Below, in pieces: positions 33,830 through 46,029 of a stretch of 64,000 nucleotides of DNA. The DNA is from Parasponia andersonii (taxonomy: Eukaryota; Streptophyta; Magnoliopsida; Rosales; Cannabaceae), in the NCBI GenBank assembly GCA_002914805.1, contig JXTB01000229.1, forward strand, positions 28,813-92,812. The letters run 5' to 3'. Position 1 is the first letter of the stretch, and the number at the start of each line of letters is the position of its first letter. The position numbers and the translations under genes were made by a program. The notes below the pieces were generated by a model. That model had not been told where the DNA came from. It made no database searches and was given only the letters and a program-made list of their open reading frames with translations.

Positions 33830-34080
33830 CGTAGGTCAAGTCAAATTCACCTTGGAATTTCTAGGTAATGAATACTTTTGCGAAGAATGATTGGTGGATT
33901 GCGTATTTTGTGGATTAATTATTGTAATTTCCAAACACCTTCGGTTTAGAACAAGACTTCGAATGTCGTTGTGGAAAGAGGGAAAAAAGGTATCGGCTAA
34001 CTAAAAGCTATGCATTGCTTGTGGTTGACGGTATTACTTGACTTCTTTACTCTCTAGTGCAAGTGCACAAGCAATTTCAA
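33830..34080. repeat. RLP upstream-flank repeat, copy 2
   Basis: Resembles 30700-30930 and 55830-56010 (GGAATTTC, AATTTCCAAACAC, GGTTGACGG, CTCTAGTGCAAGTGCA). Non-coding. Confidence 0.55.
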
Positions 34081-34144
34081 GAATGTTCATCTGGTTTTTT
34101 CATACAATTTAAGGGGCATTAATAATAATAATAAGAGCATTATA

Positions 34145-37100
34145 TGTAGTACCCAAGATTCTCACATACATATTAAGCCAATAATAAACATGTTCTAATT
34201 ACATATTAGGCATCTAAAAGTCATTAATACTAGTTTCATAGTAATATGCTCATTCATTATGTTATGTGCATTTACATACATGTTATTACACTAATGATTG
34301 TCGAAGTATCCCAATGCAGTGTAAAGGTTCAATACCCTCAGAGAGAGAGCTCGGTGTGCTAAAAGAACAAAGAATATAATTATGAAAGTAATACTATGTG
34401 CACATGCATTAAGATCATACTTGTTGATAATTTAGTTAAATAGTAATTTTTTGGTAAAATGTAATTTTCACGCATTTTGGAGCCGAATTCATAATGTATT
34501 TAACACGTCAAATAGGCTTGATTCAATATCTAGGACTCATTTATAGTATTTTATTTGTTGGCTCCAGGTAAGCACGAGATGGCTTTTAGGACACTAATTC
34601 GTATTTAGTTGTACTAAACTAGCTTAGATTAGGCTTAATCACATAAAGTCATTTTTATGTATTCTAATAATTGAGTGCTGATACTATGTTTGAATTATTA
34701 ATTAGAGTCTAATTGACTTTCTTTTTATGTTTAATGATTGGTTAATGGGCTAGATTCCACCAAATTACAATAAGAATGGCCATATAGGATCATAAGTCAA
34801 AGTATGACTAGTTTTCACTTTCTAAGGTAAGATTCACCAACTTTGGCTATACTTGGATGTATAGGAGTGACCAGTAATGTGGTGACTATGCTAAGGATGT
34901 TCTAGAGCTGGACACATAGAAATTAATATTCATAATACCCAAAATACCCCTTATAATTTAAGTTATACCTTTTCTTAGTCATTAAGTGTTGATTTTGGGT
35001 CAAATCTGGTCATTTGCTTTTCTTTTCTCTCCAGACACAAACTGAAACTCTCCAATCCTTTTTCTAACTTCTCTCAACTTCCCTCAAATATTTCTAAGAG
35101 TTTCCAAGTGGTAGAACTCAAATTGGAGCCCTAGAAAGCAAGATACACCAAAACTAGTCAAAGTAATTCTATTATGTTATTCTTTCTAGGTCTTGTCCTT
35201 TAATTTCAATTCTATGCTTATTCTCACTTAAATAATGGTTTCTTGAGGTCTTCTTAAGTCCAAAAATTTATTTTTAAGCTTTGAGAATCAGCTTGGTGGA
35301 GATAAAAGGCAAGAAGTCTAGTAAAGTCTCAAACTAGTCAATGTGAGGTTTATGTAGGATTTTGAATTTGTAGTTAATTTCTTTATTTCAGCACTTAAAC
35401 CAAAGCTATTATTTGATGAATAATAGTCCTAGGAACCCTTATATATTGCTGAAAATATAAAAATTTAGGTGAAGGATTAAAGTTAAACTTAAGGTCCCAA
35501 AGTTTCCTATTTATGGATTTAAGTATTTTCATGTGTGGTAGATTAAGTTTTCCATATTTGTAATCTGATTTCTGAAACTTATAGTGTATATTTTATTGAT
35601 TCTATTATTTATTACACTTATTTGATGGCTGGTTGTGATGCCACACAAGTGTAAAAGTCATTTAAACTTTGTAAAAATTGAAAGGAATACAAATGCACTT
35701 AGGTTATTCCAAATGATCCTCTTTGATGTGTATATGTGGAAATTAGATTGTTAATTATTATTGCAGGTTTAAAACCATGATTTTAATCATGTGGGAATGT
35801 CTTTAAAATAGGAAGGTACTGTCCAAATATTTTTAAAATGAAATGGCACTATTTAGGAGCAAATGGACTAGTTTTTACAAAATTATGTGCCATTTTAGAC
35901 CAATTTGTGCTAATGAACTAGCATTCATATTTTAATACTTTTGAACAGTTTTTCAATGCTAGTTGTTGACTGCCAAGTACCTTAAGTGATTTATATGCTT
36001 CCGAGTCATTTTAAGATCAAGTTTCCTAATTTGGTGAAAGTTGTTAGTTCGGTCTTGTTCAAGTATCTTAATACATTCTTTTTTTTTTTTTTTGGTAAAA
36101 TGTGCATCTTGAATAATAGTAATTTATGATAAATGATTAGCATATCAATCTCTATAGGATATTGACTATTCCCACTATCAATTCCTATTTAGGATACGAG
36201 GTAAGTAAAGACTTACAACTACATCACAAGAACTATATAGAAGATGTAATTGTATGAAACTTACTTATTCCTGAAAGTTATGAAATGGCAAATATATAGC
36301 ACTTCTTGCATGCAAATGGAGAGTTTTATTATAAGAGTATTTGAAAGTGAGTACCATTGAACTAATTTTATAAGATAAATTTTAATGGCAATTGTTAGTC
36401 TATTGGAGTTGGATAGGTAAGTCTGTTGATGCAAACTCTCCCGTTGAAGCGGGATTTGCGGATCTTATGATGTGTCTCGTTGAAGCGGGACAATATTAGC
36501 GCGGTGTGGGATGCCCCTTTGATGAAGAAAAGAGTTTTCAAAAATCTCACACGACGATCGCGCCTTATTTTTACTCTTAGCCAGAGTTTCCGCCCAATGT
36601 TATCATGACTTATCGACTTACGGAACAAGCAATGTGCTAAGAGTCCCAACTAAGAATAATTTTAAGTAAAATATATAATGAAAATGTTTAAGAAAGAAAA
36701 TGGTACAATGTGAATTTTATGAGATTTTAAAGCATTCATAAGTATGCATAGTTTTTACTTATTGAATTTTAGCTTATTTTAGTCTAGTGATGCAGATGAG
36801 GAAGCACATTTTGGTATTGACTAACTGGTTGCCTAGTTTGTCTTTTGTCGCCATGATCATACAGATATAGACGAGCTTAATCTGTGGGCGACAATTTTAT
36901 TTTGAGATATTTTGATGTAATGTAAATACTACTACTGATGGTAAAATAGACTGATGAAAACCTCTTTTGATTGTACATTTTATGAATACATTTTTTACAA
37001 GAAATGCCATGCAGTTACTTTTGTCCAAAAATTTTAGAAAGTTCAAATTTTGCCCATGTTTTTTTAAAATAAAAGATAATGTTTAAAAAATAATAATACT

Positions 37101-37149
37101 TCATAATTTGACTGTATACGATAATATGGTTAAACTATGGGGTGTTATG
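34145..37149. mobile_element. Probable 3.0-kb solo LTR, TSD TTATA
   Basis: Starts TGTAGTACCCAAG and ends GGGTGTTATG; the last two bases look mutated from CA (GGGTGTTACA is the usual end in long plant gypsy LTRs). It is flanked by a perfect TTATA (34140-34144, 37150-37154). No internal region or second LTR is present, and the 3005 bp hold no coding frame of note. Length and ends fit Tekay/Del-type gypsy LTRs; that assignment is inference. Two short GTTGAAGCGGGA repeats occur at about 36443 and 36480. Confidence 0.7.
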
Positions 37150-37154
37150 TTATA

Positions 37155-39039
37155 AGTACGAAATATTACACATTTTAAGATAAACCTTGACCATATTTTG
37201 GGTATCTTAACTACAAGTTACTCCTTTTCATTGGTAGAAATCTCTGCCTTTTCCAAAATGACGACTCATGTTTTGCCAGCCAATACTCTCCGTGCTAAAA
37301 TATCTCAATTTTCACTAATCCCTAATCATCTGCTCTGTTTGATTCCTCTCTCTTTTTTTTTTTCATTTTTCTTTTTCTTTTTTTAGGCCACTTTTTATGT
37401 TGATCTTGACCATTTGATTTTATTACTTGCTTTACAAACGCAGGTAGAAATCAGCAACGATCAGACTCGGCTTTGTCTTTTATGCACCAATCAGAGTTCA
37501 TGTTGGTCTCTTCTGTACTGGTGACTTAACTTTATAGCTTTATTAATTGAGATCGAAGGCATCAGGAGAAAGTAAAATCATAAAACAATCAGAAAAAAAT
37601 GAAATCATAAAACAATCTTTTTTTTTTTGTTTGCTCTAGATAAATCATAAAGCAATCTATGTCACTAGTTAAATAAACCAAAATTCGATCTTCAAAGTTG
37701 TAACCAGCAGCGTACGTAAAAAATTAATGAAACGAAGCAAAATTTCCGAAATAAATAAAGAAACAAACACAACTGCAAAGGAACGACACTATCAGGAAAG
37801 TTAAGTACAACATGTATAATAAAATTGATTTTTGTTATATTTGGCCCGCATGTCATTCGCGGGCTGGCAAATAGTTCTTAAGTTACCTTTTTAACAATTA
37901 GGTCCTTAAGTTCTAAAAATTTTGGTAATAATTTTTTTTTTATTTTGTGAATGCTAAAATTTTTATAAAATTGAACATTTTTAAGTGAAAAAAACTGATG
38001 TTTTACTAAAATTAATTAGTTTGTAAGTGAAATAGAAAGAAATTTTGAGCGAGATTTTAAAATATTTTAACTTCTATTTAAAAAAAAAAATAGTTTCTTT
38101 TTTCTTTTGTTAATTACAAAATGAGAGAAGAACTACTGGGAAAATCAAGATAAAGCAACAGCCATAGAGAGCCTTTATTTTGTATTTAACCTTTTTCTTT
38201 TTATATAAAGCAGTTGATGTTGGATTAAACTTAACAAGAATTAATCCATAAAACAAACTATGGCATATAATCCACGTGAACACTCATTAATATTACATAG
38301 ACCATAAACCATATATATACAGCATGATACACATGTAGACCATTAAGCATATATGTTGAAATTAGAAGAAAAGGATAAGAACAGTGTACTGTGTACTATA
38401 ATCCATTGAACAACAAACCTTGGGTGATTGACATTCTAAGATAACAGAGCAAAAATCATGTATCTAAGTTTCTCTTGGGATGGAGAAGAGGGAAGCTGTC
38501 AGAATGAAATTAACAAAACTATACAACAATTTTCCAACCTTTTAATGCTATGTATGTTAGGGATCATACTTATTCTTAATTGTGTCTTATCTATTATAGG
38601 TCCATCACTCATAATGGACTTGACATACACATAATTACCTCATACAATAAACTTAATAATAAAGGGAATTGTTGGTGTTTACCTTTAAAACTTAAAAGAA
38701 GCATATATACAGTATTGGAAAAATAACAGGTTTTCATACGGCATATGATTGGTATTTTTGAAAAAATGTAAGAGTCAAAAAGGCGGTACTTTTGAAAAGC
38801 GTTTAAAAAAGCACAATGCATTACTAAATGCCAGTTGAGCTAATACTTGGGGAGTACACTTTCGAATCAGAGTTCAAAATCCAGCAAACTAGCTTTCCCA
38901 CTCTATTTTTTATTTTTTTTTTCATTCTTTTTGTACTTTTACTTTTTGTCACCTTCATTAAAAAAAAAAAGGTATCACTAACTATTTTTCTTCTTTTTTC
39001 CTTTTCTTACAGTATAAGGAACCACTTCCCCACATTTAA
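37155..39039. other. Intergenic region, no gene
   Basis: AT-rich with poly-T/A runs (for example 37350-37384, 37618-37630). The short ORFs here are low-complexity. I see nothing else to support. Confidence 0.5.
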
Positions 39040-39870
39040 TTTGATTATTAGTTAATATAGTTAATTTAAGTAACTAATCTATTAACCATTAACAAATCTA
39101 ATTACTAATTATAGTTACTAGTCACCTGTAATTAGTCTAACTATTGGTAACCAATTTGATTAATATTTATTCACTTCTATGATTATAGGTTACTGGTTTC
39201 TCTTGTCATCACTAACCAATTCACTTAAAATTCTTCTAAACCTTTTATAAGTAACTAGTATCGGGATTAGTTTCTAGTAATAAGTACTAGTTTTTCTTAT
39301 TATTGGTTGATTAATAACCAATTTGTTAAATGGTTTCTCTGGTTATAACTAACCAAATTCGTTACTAATTTATTTTTATTTTACTAAATTTGATTACTCG
39401 TTACTGATTACTATCAATTTAGTTACTAGTTACTTTAGTGATTGATAAGTAACTATTTTGGAAATCAGTAATCCAACCTTGCAACCTATAACTAATTTAA
39501 GTTATTAGTAATCAATCTTGTTATTAATAACTAATCTGATTATTTTTTATTAGTTTTTCTTGTTACTAGCCAATTGGTAACTAATCTGGTTATCATTAAT
39601 TAATTTGGTTACTGGTATCTAGTTTCTCTATTTATTGGCTACTTTGATTACTAGTTGCTAATTTAGTTACTGATAACTAGTAACCGTTAACGATAACCAA
39701 TTATTACTAGTTTCGGGTAACAAGTAATAAAGATCAATGAATGGTTACAGGTTCATGCTTACTAATTTTGTCTTAATTTGGTGATTCCAATTACAAATTA
39801 CAAATATAATTATTTATTAATAATTTGAAAACTAGATACTAATAACCAATTTCCAGTTATAATGAAACTA
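39040..39870. repeat. Degenerate GTTACT/AGTAAC-rich minisatellite
   Basis: About 830 bp built from variants of TAGTTACTAGTTACTAATTTGGTTA and complements with no fixed period. Related short stretches occur at 53520-53640, 53900-53980 and 54240-54350. No coding frame. Confidence 0.7.
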
Positions 39871-40373
39871 TAGATTGATTGCTAATATTACGAAACAATA
39901 CAAATATTTATAAAAAAAAATACAAAAAAAAAAATCCGACCCAAAACGTGTATAACTTTGAATCCTACATTTACACGAATAAGAAACTATCAAGCTGTAA
40001 TAATAAAAATGCAAACAAAAGGCTAAATCACTTTTTCATTACAATCTTGGCAAATAAATGTACTAAACTGAGGGCATTTACATCCAATCTTTTCCATAAT
40101 TTGTGAATGTTTCCGTATTTCCTTTCAAGATCTGCAACAAAATTAAAAACTCAATGTTCTTTTATGCAATACTCTCTTATAAGAATCATGTGTTACAAGA
40201 TAATTTAACGAAGCAAGCATATTACTTATTGAAGATAAGAACGTGTTTCATAGTTAATGATAGCCGTCTCTTTATATTGTCCAAATATTAAAATCTAAAT
40301 TCATAAACTTATCCCCAGATTTAACCATCATATCAATTTAAGTAAATTGGCCATTTGAAAAACCAAATGATAT
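39871..40373. other. Spacer left of Gypsy-2
   Basis: No gene. Ends in GATAT, the left target duplication of Gypsy-2. Confidence 0.5.
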
Positions 40374-41043
40374 TGTTGATGGAGGTTTTGTCAACAATAA
40401 ATTTGAGAATTTGCAAGATGTGACTTGTATATGAGAAGGGTTATCAATCAAAGCAAATAAATAGACAAGAATTTTATAGTGATTCAACCCCAAAAAAGAT
40501 GAGCCTACATCCATTATTTTTCACTATTTCTGTAGAGAATTACAAGAATTTCGTTTAATCCCTAGGTTGAGAGAGATGTTAATCTAAAGTAACATTTTTT
40601 CTCTTTTCTTTTTCCCAACCCCTTTTAATAACACTGAATTCCCTTTATATAGGTAAGGACAACTCAGTGTTTCCCAATTATAAAAAATGGATAAGTGTAT
40701 AATTATGAAATACAAATTGAGTAATAATATAATTGGGTAATATCGTAAACGAAATAATCGGCTGATCTCCATTCAGATATTTATTTCCTTTTCTTTGTAG
40801 GTTACCCGTTTGATGAACCTTAATCCAGTTTCCTTCTTATTCTAGTCGTACTTAGCTCTTTCGGAGGAGGTCGCACTTCATCCTTTCAGAGGAGGTCGCA
40901 CTCCATCATTTTGGAGGAGGTCGCACTCCACCCTTTCGGAGAAGATCGCACTTAATCTTACTTATGCGACCTGACACGTCCTCTTGGTCAACTTTTCCCT
41001 TTTTGACATCGACCAATCATATAGGTTTTTAAACCGCATAACA
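40374..41043 (-). repeat. Gypsy-2 3' LTR
   Basis: 670 bp. It contains four tandem 25-bp units around GAGGTCGCACT (about 40862-40955). It is exactly 25 bp longer than the 5' LTR, which has three units. Confidence 0.93.
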
Positions 41044-41578
41044 ATTGCTCCCCAGCTCCATTAGTTCTTTAGGACAAAATGAAGCTTTCTTTATAAGTGC
41101 GAGCTTAAAAAATGCAATGTCATGACTTGGACTTGAGATCTTTCGAAGAGTCGCTAAATCTCAAATCTACCTTTTCAAGATCACGCGTATCTTCTTCTGA
41201 CAGACAAAACTATGTGTCACATTCTCTCAGAAGAATAGCAAAACTCGAGGAGACCTTTCCATTCTTTGAGAAGACATAGTGATAGCGATGCGCTAGCTAT
41301 TGTCTTAAATCGAATCGTTTTAAATTTTGAAAAGATATCGACTTAATTTCGGAAAATCAAATCTCGTGTGAACTTCAGCCTTTGGATCTGAAAATACAAT
41401 GGAATTTGATCTACGGCTGTGATTTGACGACGCTTAAGACATAAATATCGGAAATCAATCCACTTTTTCATTACAAAACCCTATCATCTTCCATCTCTCT
41501 AAAACCCAAAGCATTTACAGAGAAACCCCTCAGACGTTGTTCTACTTTTTGGCTCGTACAGTTCCAGTATCTTCTCCG
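41044..41578 (+). promoter_or_regulatory. Putative promoter region of the Gypsy-2 antisense gene
   Basis: 535 bp between the 3' LTR and the first ATG of the plus-strand gene. A TATA-like ACATAAATATC lies near 41440. It also holds the purine tract of the element (minus-strand GGAGCTGGGGAGCAA at about 41046-41060). Promoter activity is inference. Confidence 0.4.
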
Positions 41579-44270
41579 ATGGAGTTACCACAATCCTTTA
41601 GACTACCTCTCAATCCCTCTGTCTTCGAAGAAAGGTTAGTTTATTTTCTCTCTCCTATTATTTTTTCTAACTCGAAAAACTTATTAATAGTTTTCATTTC
41701 TAGAAATTAAAGCAAATTGTAGAGCCTAAATAACCTAGATAAGAACTCATCCCTCACTCGGACATTTCTCAAACCCCCTTCATTAGTTTGTAGAATAGAC
41801 ATTTTTTTAGACGATTGATAGAGACGAACTCGTAAAAGAGTTTTCTTTTAGGGTCTAAAACCCTATTTATTTATTTATTTTTGATGAACTGCTCGAATAA
41901 TTTTTATGAATCCGTAGACCGATTAGAAAAAATCCGATGAGCTGCTTGTTAATATAATCCTAGGATGAACCCCCAAAAATTTGCTTGCATATAGCGAAGA
42001 TCTTTGATGCTCGCATAGGACTAAACCCATCCGTATTTCTTTTCAGATGTCTAGTAGTGAGGATTTTAGAGAAGGGAATGCATTCAAGGAGAATCTTCCA
42101 ACTCCAGTATTAGCTCCATAAACTTTGAAGATTACCTTGAGCCAGAACCTGAGGTATAGATAACCGAGGTCAGGTAAAATAGTCCTTGCATAGGCGACCT
42201 CCCTTAGGACTAGTGGCCTCAACATATCAGGGATGCTCATGCATTCGCATCAGGCTATCAATATATAGAGGGGAATTGGTCATGTACCACTATAAGGACG
42301 AGCTGCACTACGAACAAGCTTAGCAAGATCGTGTGCAACTATAAGATTACCATCACTCTTCGCCTTCCCATGGAGTTCAATCGACCACACATACCACCAC
42401 ACAGAATTGCCTCATTTTCTGAAGCAGTTCTCAAATGCGGTGTCCACCTCCCACTTTGTCTATATATAAAATCAATCGTCGACTACTATGGGGTCGTCTC
42501 TTTCCAATTGATTCCAAATTCATATAGATATATGGTAGGATTGTACATATTTTACTATAAATTAGGTTTAGACACCCTTACTCCTGAAGAATTCGCCTGG
42601 TTTTACCAAGTGAAATCAAACCTCTCGGATTTCGGCTTCTTCTATGCGAGTAAGTGGTCGAATCAAGCCATAAAAATCATTTATGGGGTCCGCAACAATA
42701 TGGAGAAATGGAAGAATCTATTTTTCCATTTTGATTACGCGGATAACGACTTCTTTCAGAATCCCGGTAGATAACTCTCAGCTTATTGCCTTTTCTTTAT
42801 AAATATACTATTCTGATCTCACTTGTATGTCATTCAGATAATCGGGAACGGCCTGGTCTCTCCAAAGAACAACTTGCAAGGGTATACAGAATAAACGACC
42901 TTCTGATTGAAGAATTTGATTGGAAGAAGCTTGGGACGTTCAAGAATCTAGTCACTTGCAGTCTGCTTCCAAGGGGAGTCGCTTTCCCGGATCCCACAGT
43001 TTGTTTGACCAGACCCTCGAGCTCGAAGAAAAAGAAGCTGAGGAAGCAGAGGGAAAATAATGTTGCGTCTTCTAAACCTAGGAAATGAAAAGCACTTGCC
43101 ACCCCCAAAACCTCGGAACCATTATCTCTAGAAACCACGCCACCACCAGTTTCTCAACAACAAGAAGGTAATATTATTATTTTATTTTCACCATATTTTG
43201 TCACCTCACATGCGGACTCACGTCTTTGTATAGAAATGGTTATCGGCAGTAGACTTCGAGCACCTCCTTCCACTTTGGGGTCATTGGCAAAGTTCAAGAT
43301 GCCAGAGAGCACACCTCTATCAACGTCAAAAGGGAAAGAGAAGGTCGATGTTTCCAAAAAATGAAAAGTTGCCTTCGAGGATATCCCGACAAGCTCGCCT
43401 CCTCCTCAACCTCAAACTGCGAGAAATCCTGATCCGTCCAAGGAGACTGCTACTTCTTCTGAAGTGAACCAGGTTGATAAAAATGAGGAGTTGTTCGCAC
43501 TTCTCAACCAATTGCCGAAGAAGGCTGGTATGAGTGCAGCCTTCATTGATCACCTCACTTCTGAAGATGGCTGGGTAAGGATGAAGCGACGATCAACCAA
43601 GGTTGCCTTCAGTTCTGCGATGAGGATGCTGGCAAATGTAAGCATCTTTTATTTTCTCTCTTCAATGTATTGTTTCTTGATATTGATGTGTTATATTTTT
43701 AGACCGCAGCAGCTGCTGTCCTGATGCATGATCCAGTCCTTGAATATTTGGAAAAGACCGAAAAAGTCGAAGAGATAACTCAAACATTCGAGAACTCGAA
43801 GAAGGCTCATGAGGAGGAGAAAAAAGCCTTTGACTTGGAAAGGTAGCAGCTGCTCGAAGGCCTAGCCAAGGAGAAACTCGAGAAGGAGAATCTCAAGGAA
43901 AAAGTCAAAGAGCTCGAGAAAACTATCTTTGAGCATCTGGATCGCATGAAGGAGGCGACAACAGAGGCTGCTCACAAAGCTATTGAAGAGTTCAAGGCTA
44001 CGGAAGTCAAAGAGCTCGAAGAAAAATTCAGTGACATCGCCTTGTCGACCATTATATTTAACATCTTCTGCGAGCATCCGGACTTCGACTTTTCTATCCT
44101 TAGCAAAGACATGGTCAAGCTTGTCCGAAGTTGGAAGGAAGCAGAAGTCACCAAAATTCAGAACAATGCGGGCTTGGTCCCCTTTTTATTTTTATTTCTT
44201 TACTTGCATATGGGTGCGAGCTTTTTAATGAATGCTTTTTTCTTTTGTCAGATATTTACTCCTACAAAAT
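41579..44270 (+). pseudogene. Antisense ORF (aORF) of Gypsy-2, plant-transposon-protein type
   Basis: Plus-strand, opposite to gag-pol. First exon from ATG 41579 (MELPQSFRLPLNPSVFEE), donor at 41635. A second exon probably starts at 42047 after TTTTCAG and contains a TAA near 42120. About 42331-42770 encodes a domain with HLPLCLYIKSIVDYYGV, NSYRYMVGLYIF and WKNLFFHFD, matching the pattern of the plant transposon protein domain. 42839-43086 follows an acceptor and ends lysine-rich (SSKKKKLRKQR). 43464-43637 (LNQLPKKAGMSAAF) has a donor GTAAGC, then 43704-44170 forms a charged coiled coil (KEKVKELEKTI; TEVKELEEKF) with one TAG near 43846. Typical of Tat-lineage antisense ORFs; decayed here. Confidence 0.75.
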
Positions 44271-44885
44271 AATCAAAACACAACATTGTAATATAGAAGA
44301 TAATTAATTTAACTAAGTAGTCAATCACTAGGTGATTGATTGGTATGCTTTTTGCGATTTGAATCAGACTAACTTAAAATGAGTTTTAAGTGTTAGGATG
44401 GGTTAGGTCACTTAAGAAAATAACAAGTATGAGTGATGCAAACTCAATACTGTTTTGCAGAAGTTCCATAGCAAAATTAGATATAGCAATATATCACATC
44501 GAATAATGAACGTTTTGCTTAGTTGCTTTGTTGTTTGAGGAGAAAAATTGCGTAATACGACATGCTATGGCATGAAGTGAGAAGAAAATCCTAAGATTTT
44601 ATGAAATGTTTAGAAATTCAGTGATCTAAAATTCCAACTCCTCTAAATAGACGTTTGTATAGTCCCTTAGGAAGCAAGTAGGAGATAATATTCTGATCCC
44701 ACTACCCCCCGAGGTTTATGGTGTCCGAAAACTACCATAGAACTATAAGAAATGAATCGAATGAAGTTGAAATAATAGCTGAAGAAATATTATTGATGAA
44801 TGACGTCGAATGATGAATAATGAAGATATATGAAGTCGTTGAAGATACATGAAGATATACATGAAGATTCATTGATAATAACGAT
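44271..44885. other. Spacer between aORF and pol ends in Gypsy-2
   Basis: Convergent intergenic region inside the element. No frame recognised. Short repeats of the type GAAGATATATGAAG occur near 44820-44870. Confidence 0.5.
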
Positions 44886-46029
44886 GAACTTGTTCTGCAT
44901 TCCAAGCATGTTTGATCTTTTGTCCGCCGATGCGAGCTAACTTGTATGTCCTAGGTCAAATGACGACGTCAATAACATAAGGTCCTTCCCAGGAAGGTCC
45001 AAATACACCAGCACCATGCTCTCTATTATTAGATAGAACTTGTCGAAGGACAAGATCACCAACTTCAAAATGTCTACTTTTGACTTTTGAGTTATAATAT
45101 CGAGCAGTGCGCTGTTGATAGGATGCGATTCGAAGTTGAGATTGTTCACGCCTTTCTTATAAAAGATCGAGCTCAATTCTCATTAATGCATCATTCTGAT
45201 CTTGCTCATAAATAGATCGTCGTAGAGAGCTCGCACCAATTTCAACTGGGACCACTGCTTCATATCCGTAAGCTAAAGAGAATGGACTCTCTCCAGTAGT
45301 GGTTCGTTGAGTGGTGCGATAAGCCCATAAAACTTCTGGAAGTATTTCTGGCCAAGCTTCTTTATGCTTCTCCAGCTTTGTCTTTATATTATGTTTAAGT
45401 ATTTTGTTTATTACTTCGACCTGTCCATTGGCTTGTGGATAAACAACAGCGGAGAAATTCTTCTTAATTCCTAAGTTATTGTAGAAGTTACGGAACTCAT
45501 CGCAGTCAAATTATTTCTCATTATCAGACATTATAGTATGCGGTATACCTTAACGACAGATTATAGATTTGTAAACAAAATCTATCATCTTCTTGGCAGA
45601 AATGGTGCTTAAGGCTTTAGCTTCCGTCCATTTTGTGAAATAATCGACTGCGACCAACGCATACTTCAATCCACCCCGTGCTAATGGAAGTATCCCGATA
45701 ATATCAATTCTCCAAACAACAAATGGCCATGGACTAGTCATTATAGTTAGAAGAACATGTGGCATTCTAGGAATAGTTGCAAACTGTTGACATTTATCAC
45801 ACTTCGTAGCAAATTCCATTGTATCTTTCTTCATAGTCGGCCAAAAATACCCTTGTCGAAGAATCTTGTTTGCAAGTGCCTGCTCTCTAAAATGATTTCC
45901 GCATATTCCTTTGTGAATTTCCCTCATAATGTAGTGTGCTTTTTCCTCATCGACATATAATAATAATGGCGAGCTAAAACTTCTTCGATAAAGCTTCCCA
46001 TCATGGATGATATAGTGAGCTGCCTTCAT
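44886..46029 (-). pseudogene. Gypsy-2 integrase, broken
   Basis: Minus-strand: HHCC zinc region (H..H...CDKCQQF, about 45900-45780), core motifs WRIDIIG, KYALVAVDYFTKW, then TIMSDNEK followed by a stop at about 45511, and YPQANGQVEVINK (about 45430). The C-terminal part has [11 protein letters not shown] and GPSWEGPY, ending near 44890. At least three in-frame stops or shifts. Confidence 0.88.

Noticed and set aside
34145-37149. A protein-coding or long RNA gene in the 34-37 kb region
   Set aside because: No sustained frame; TG start, typical LTR-like end and a TTATA duplication fit a solo LTR better.
42830-43138. Minus-strand ORF of 102 codons inside Gypsy-2
   Set aside because: It is opposite the better supported aORF exon and shows no domain.
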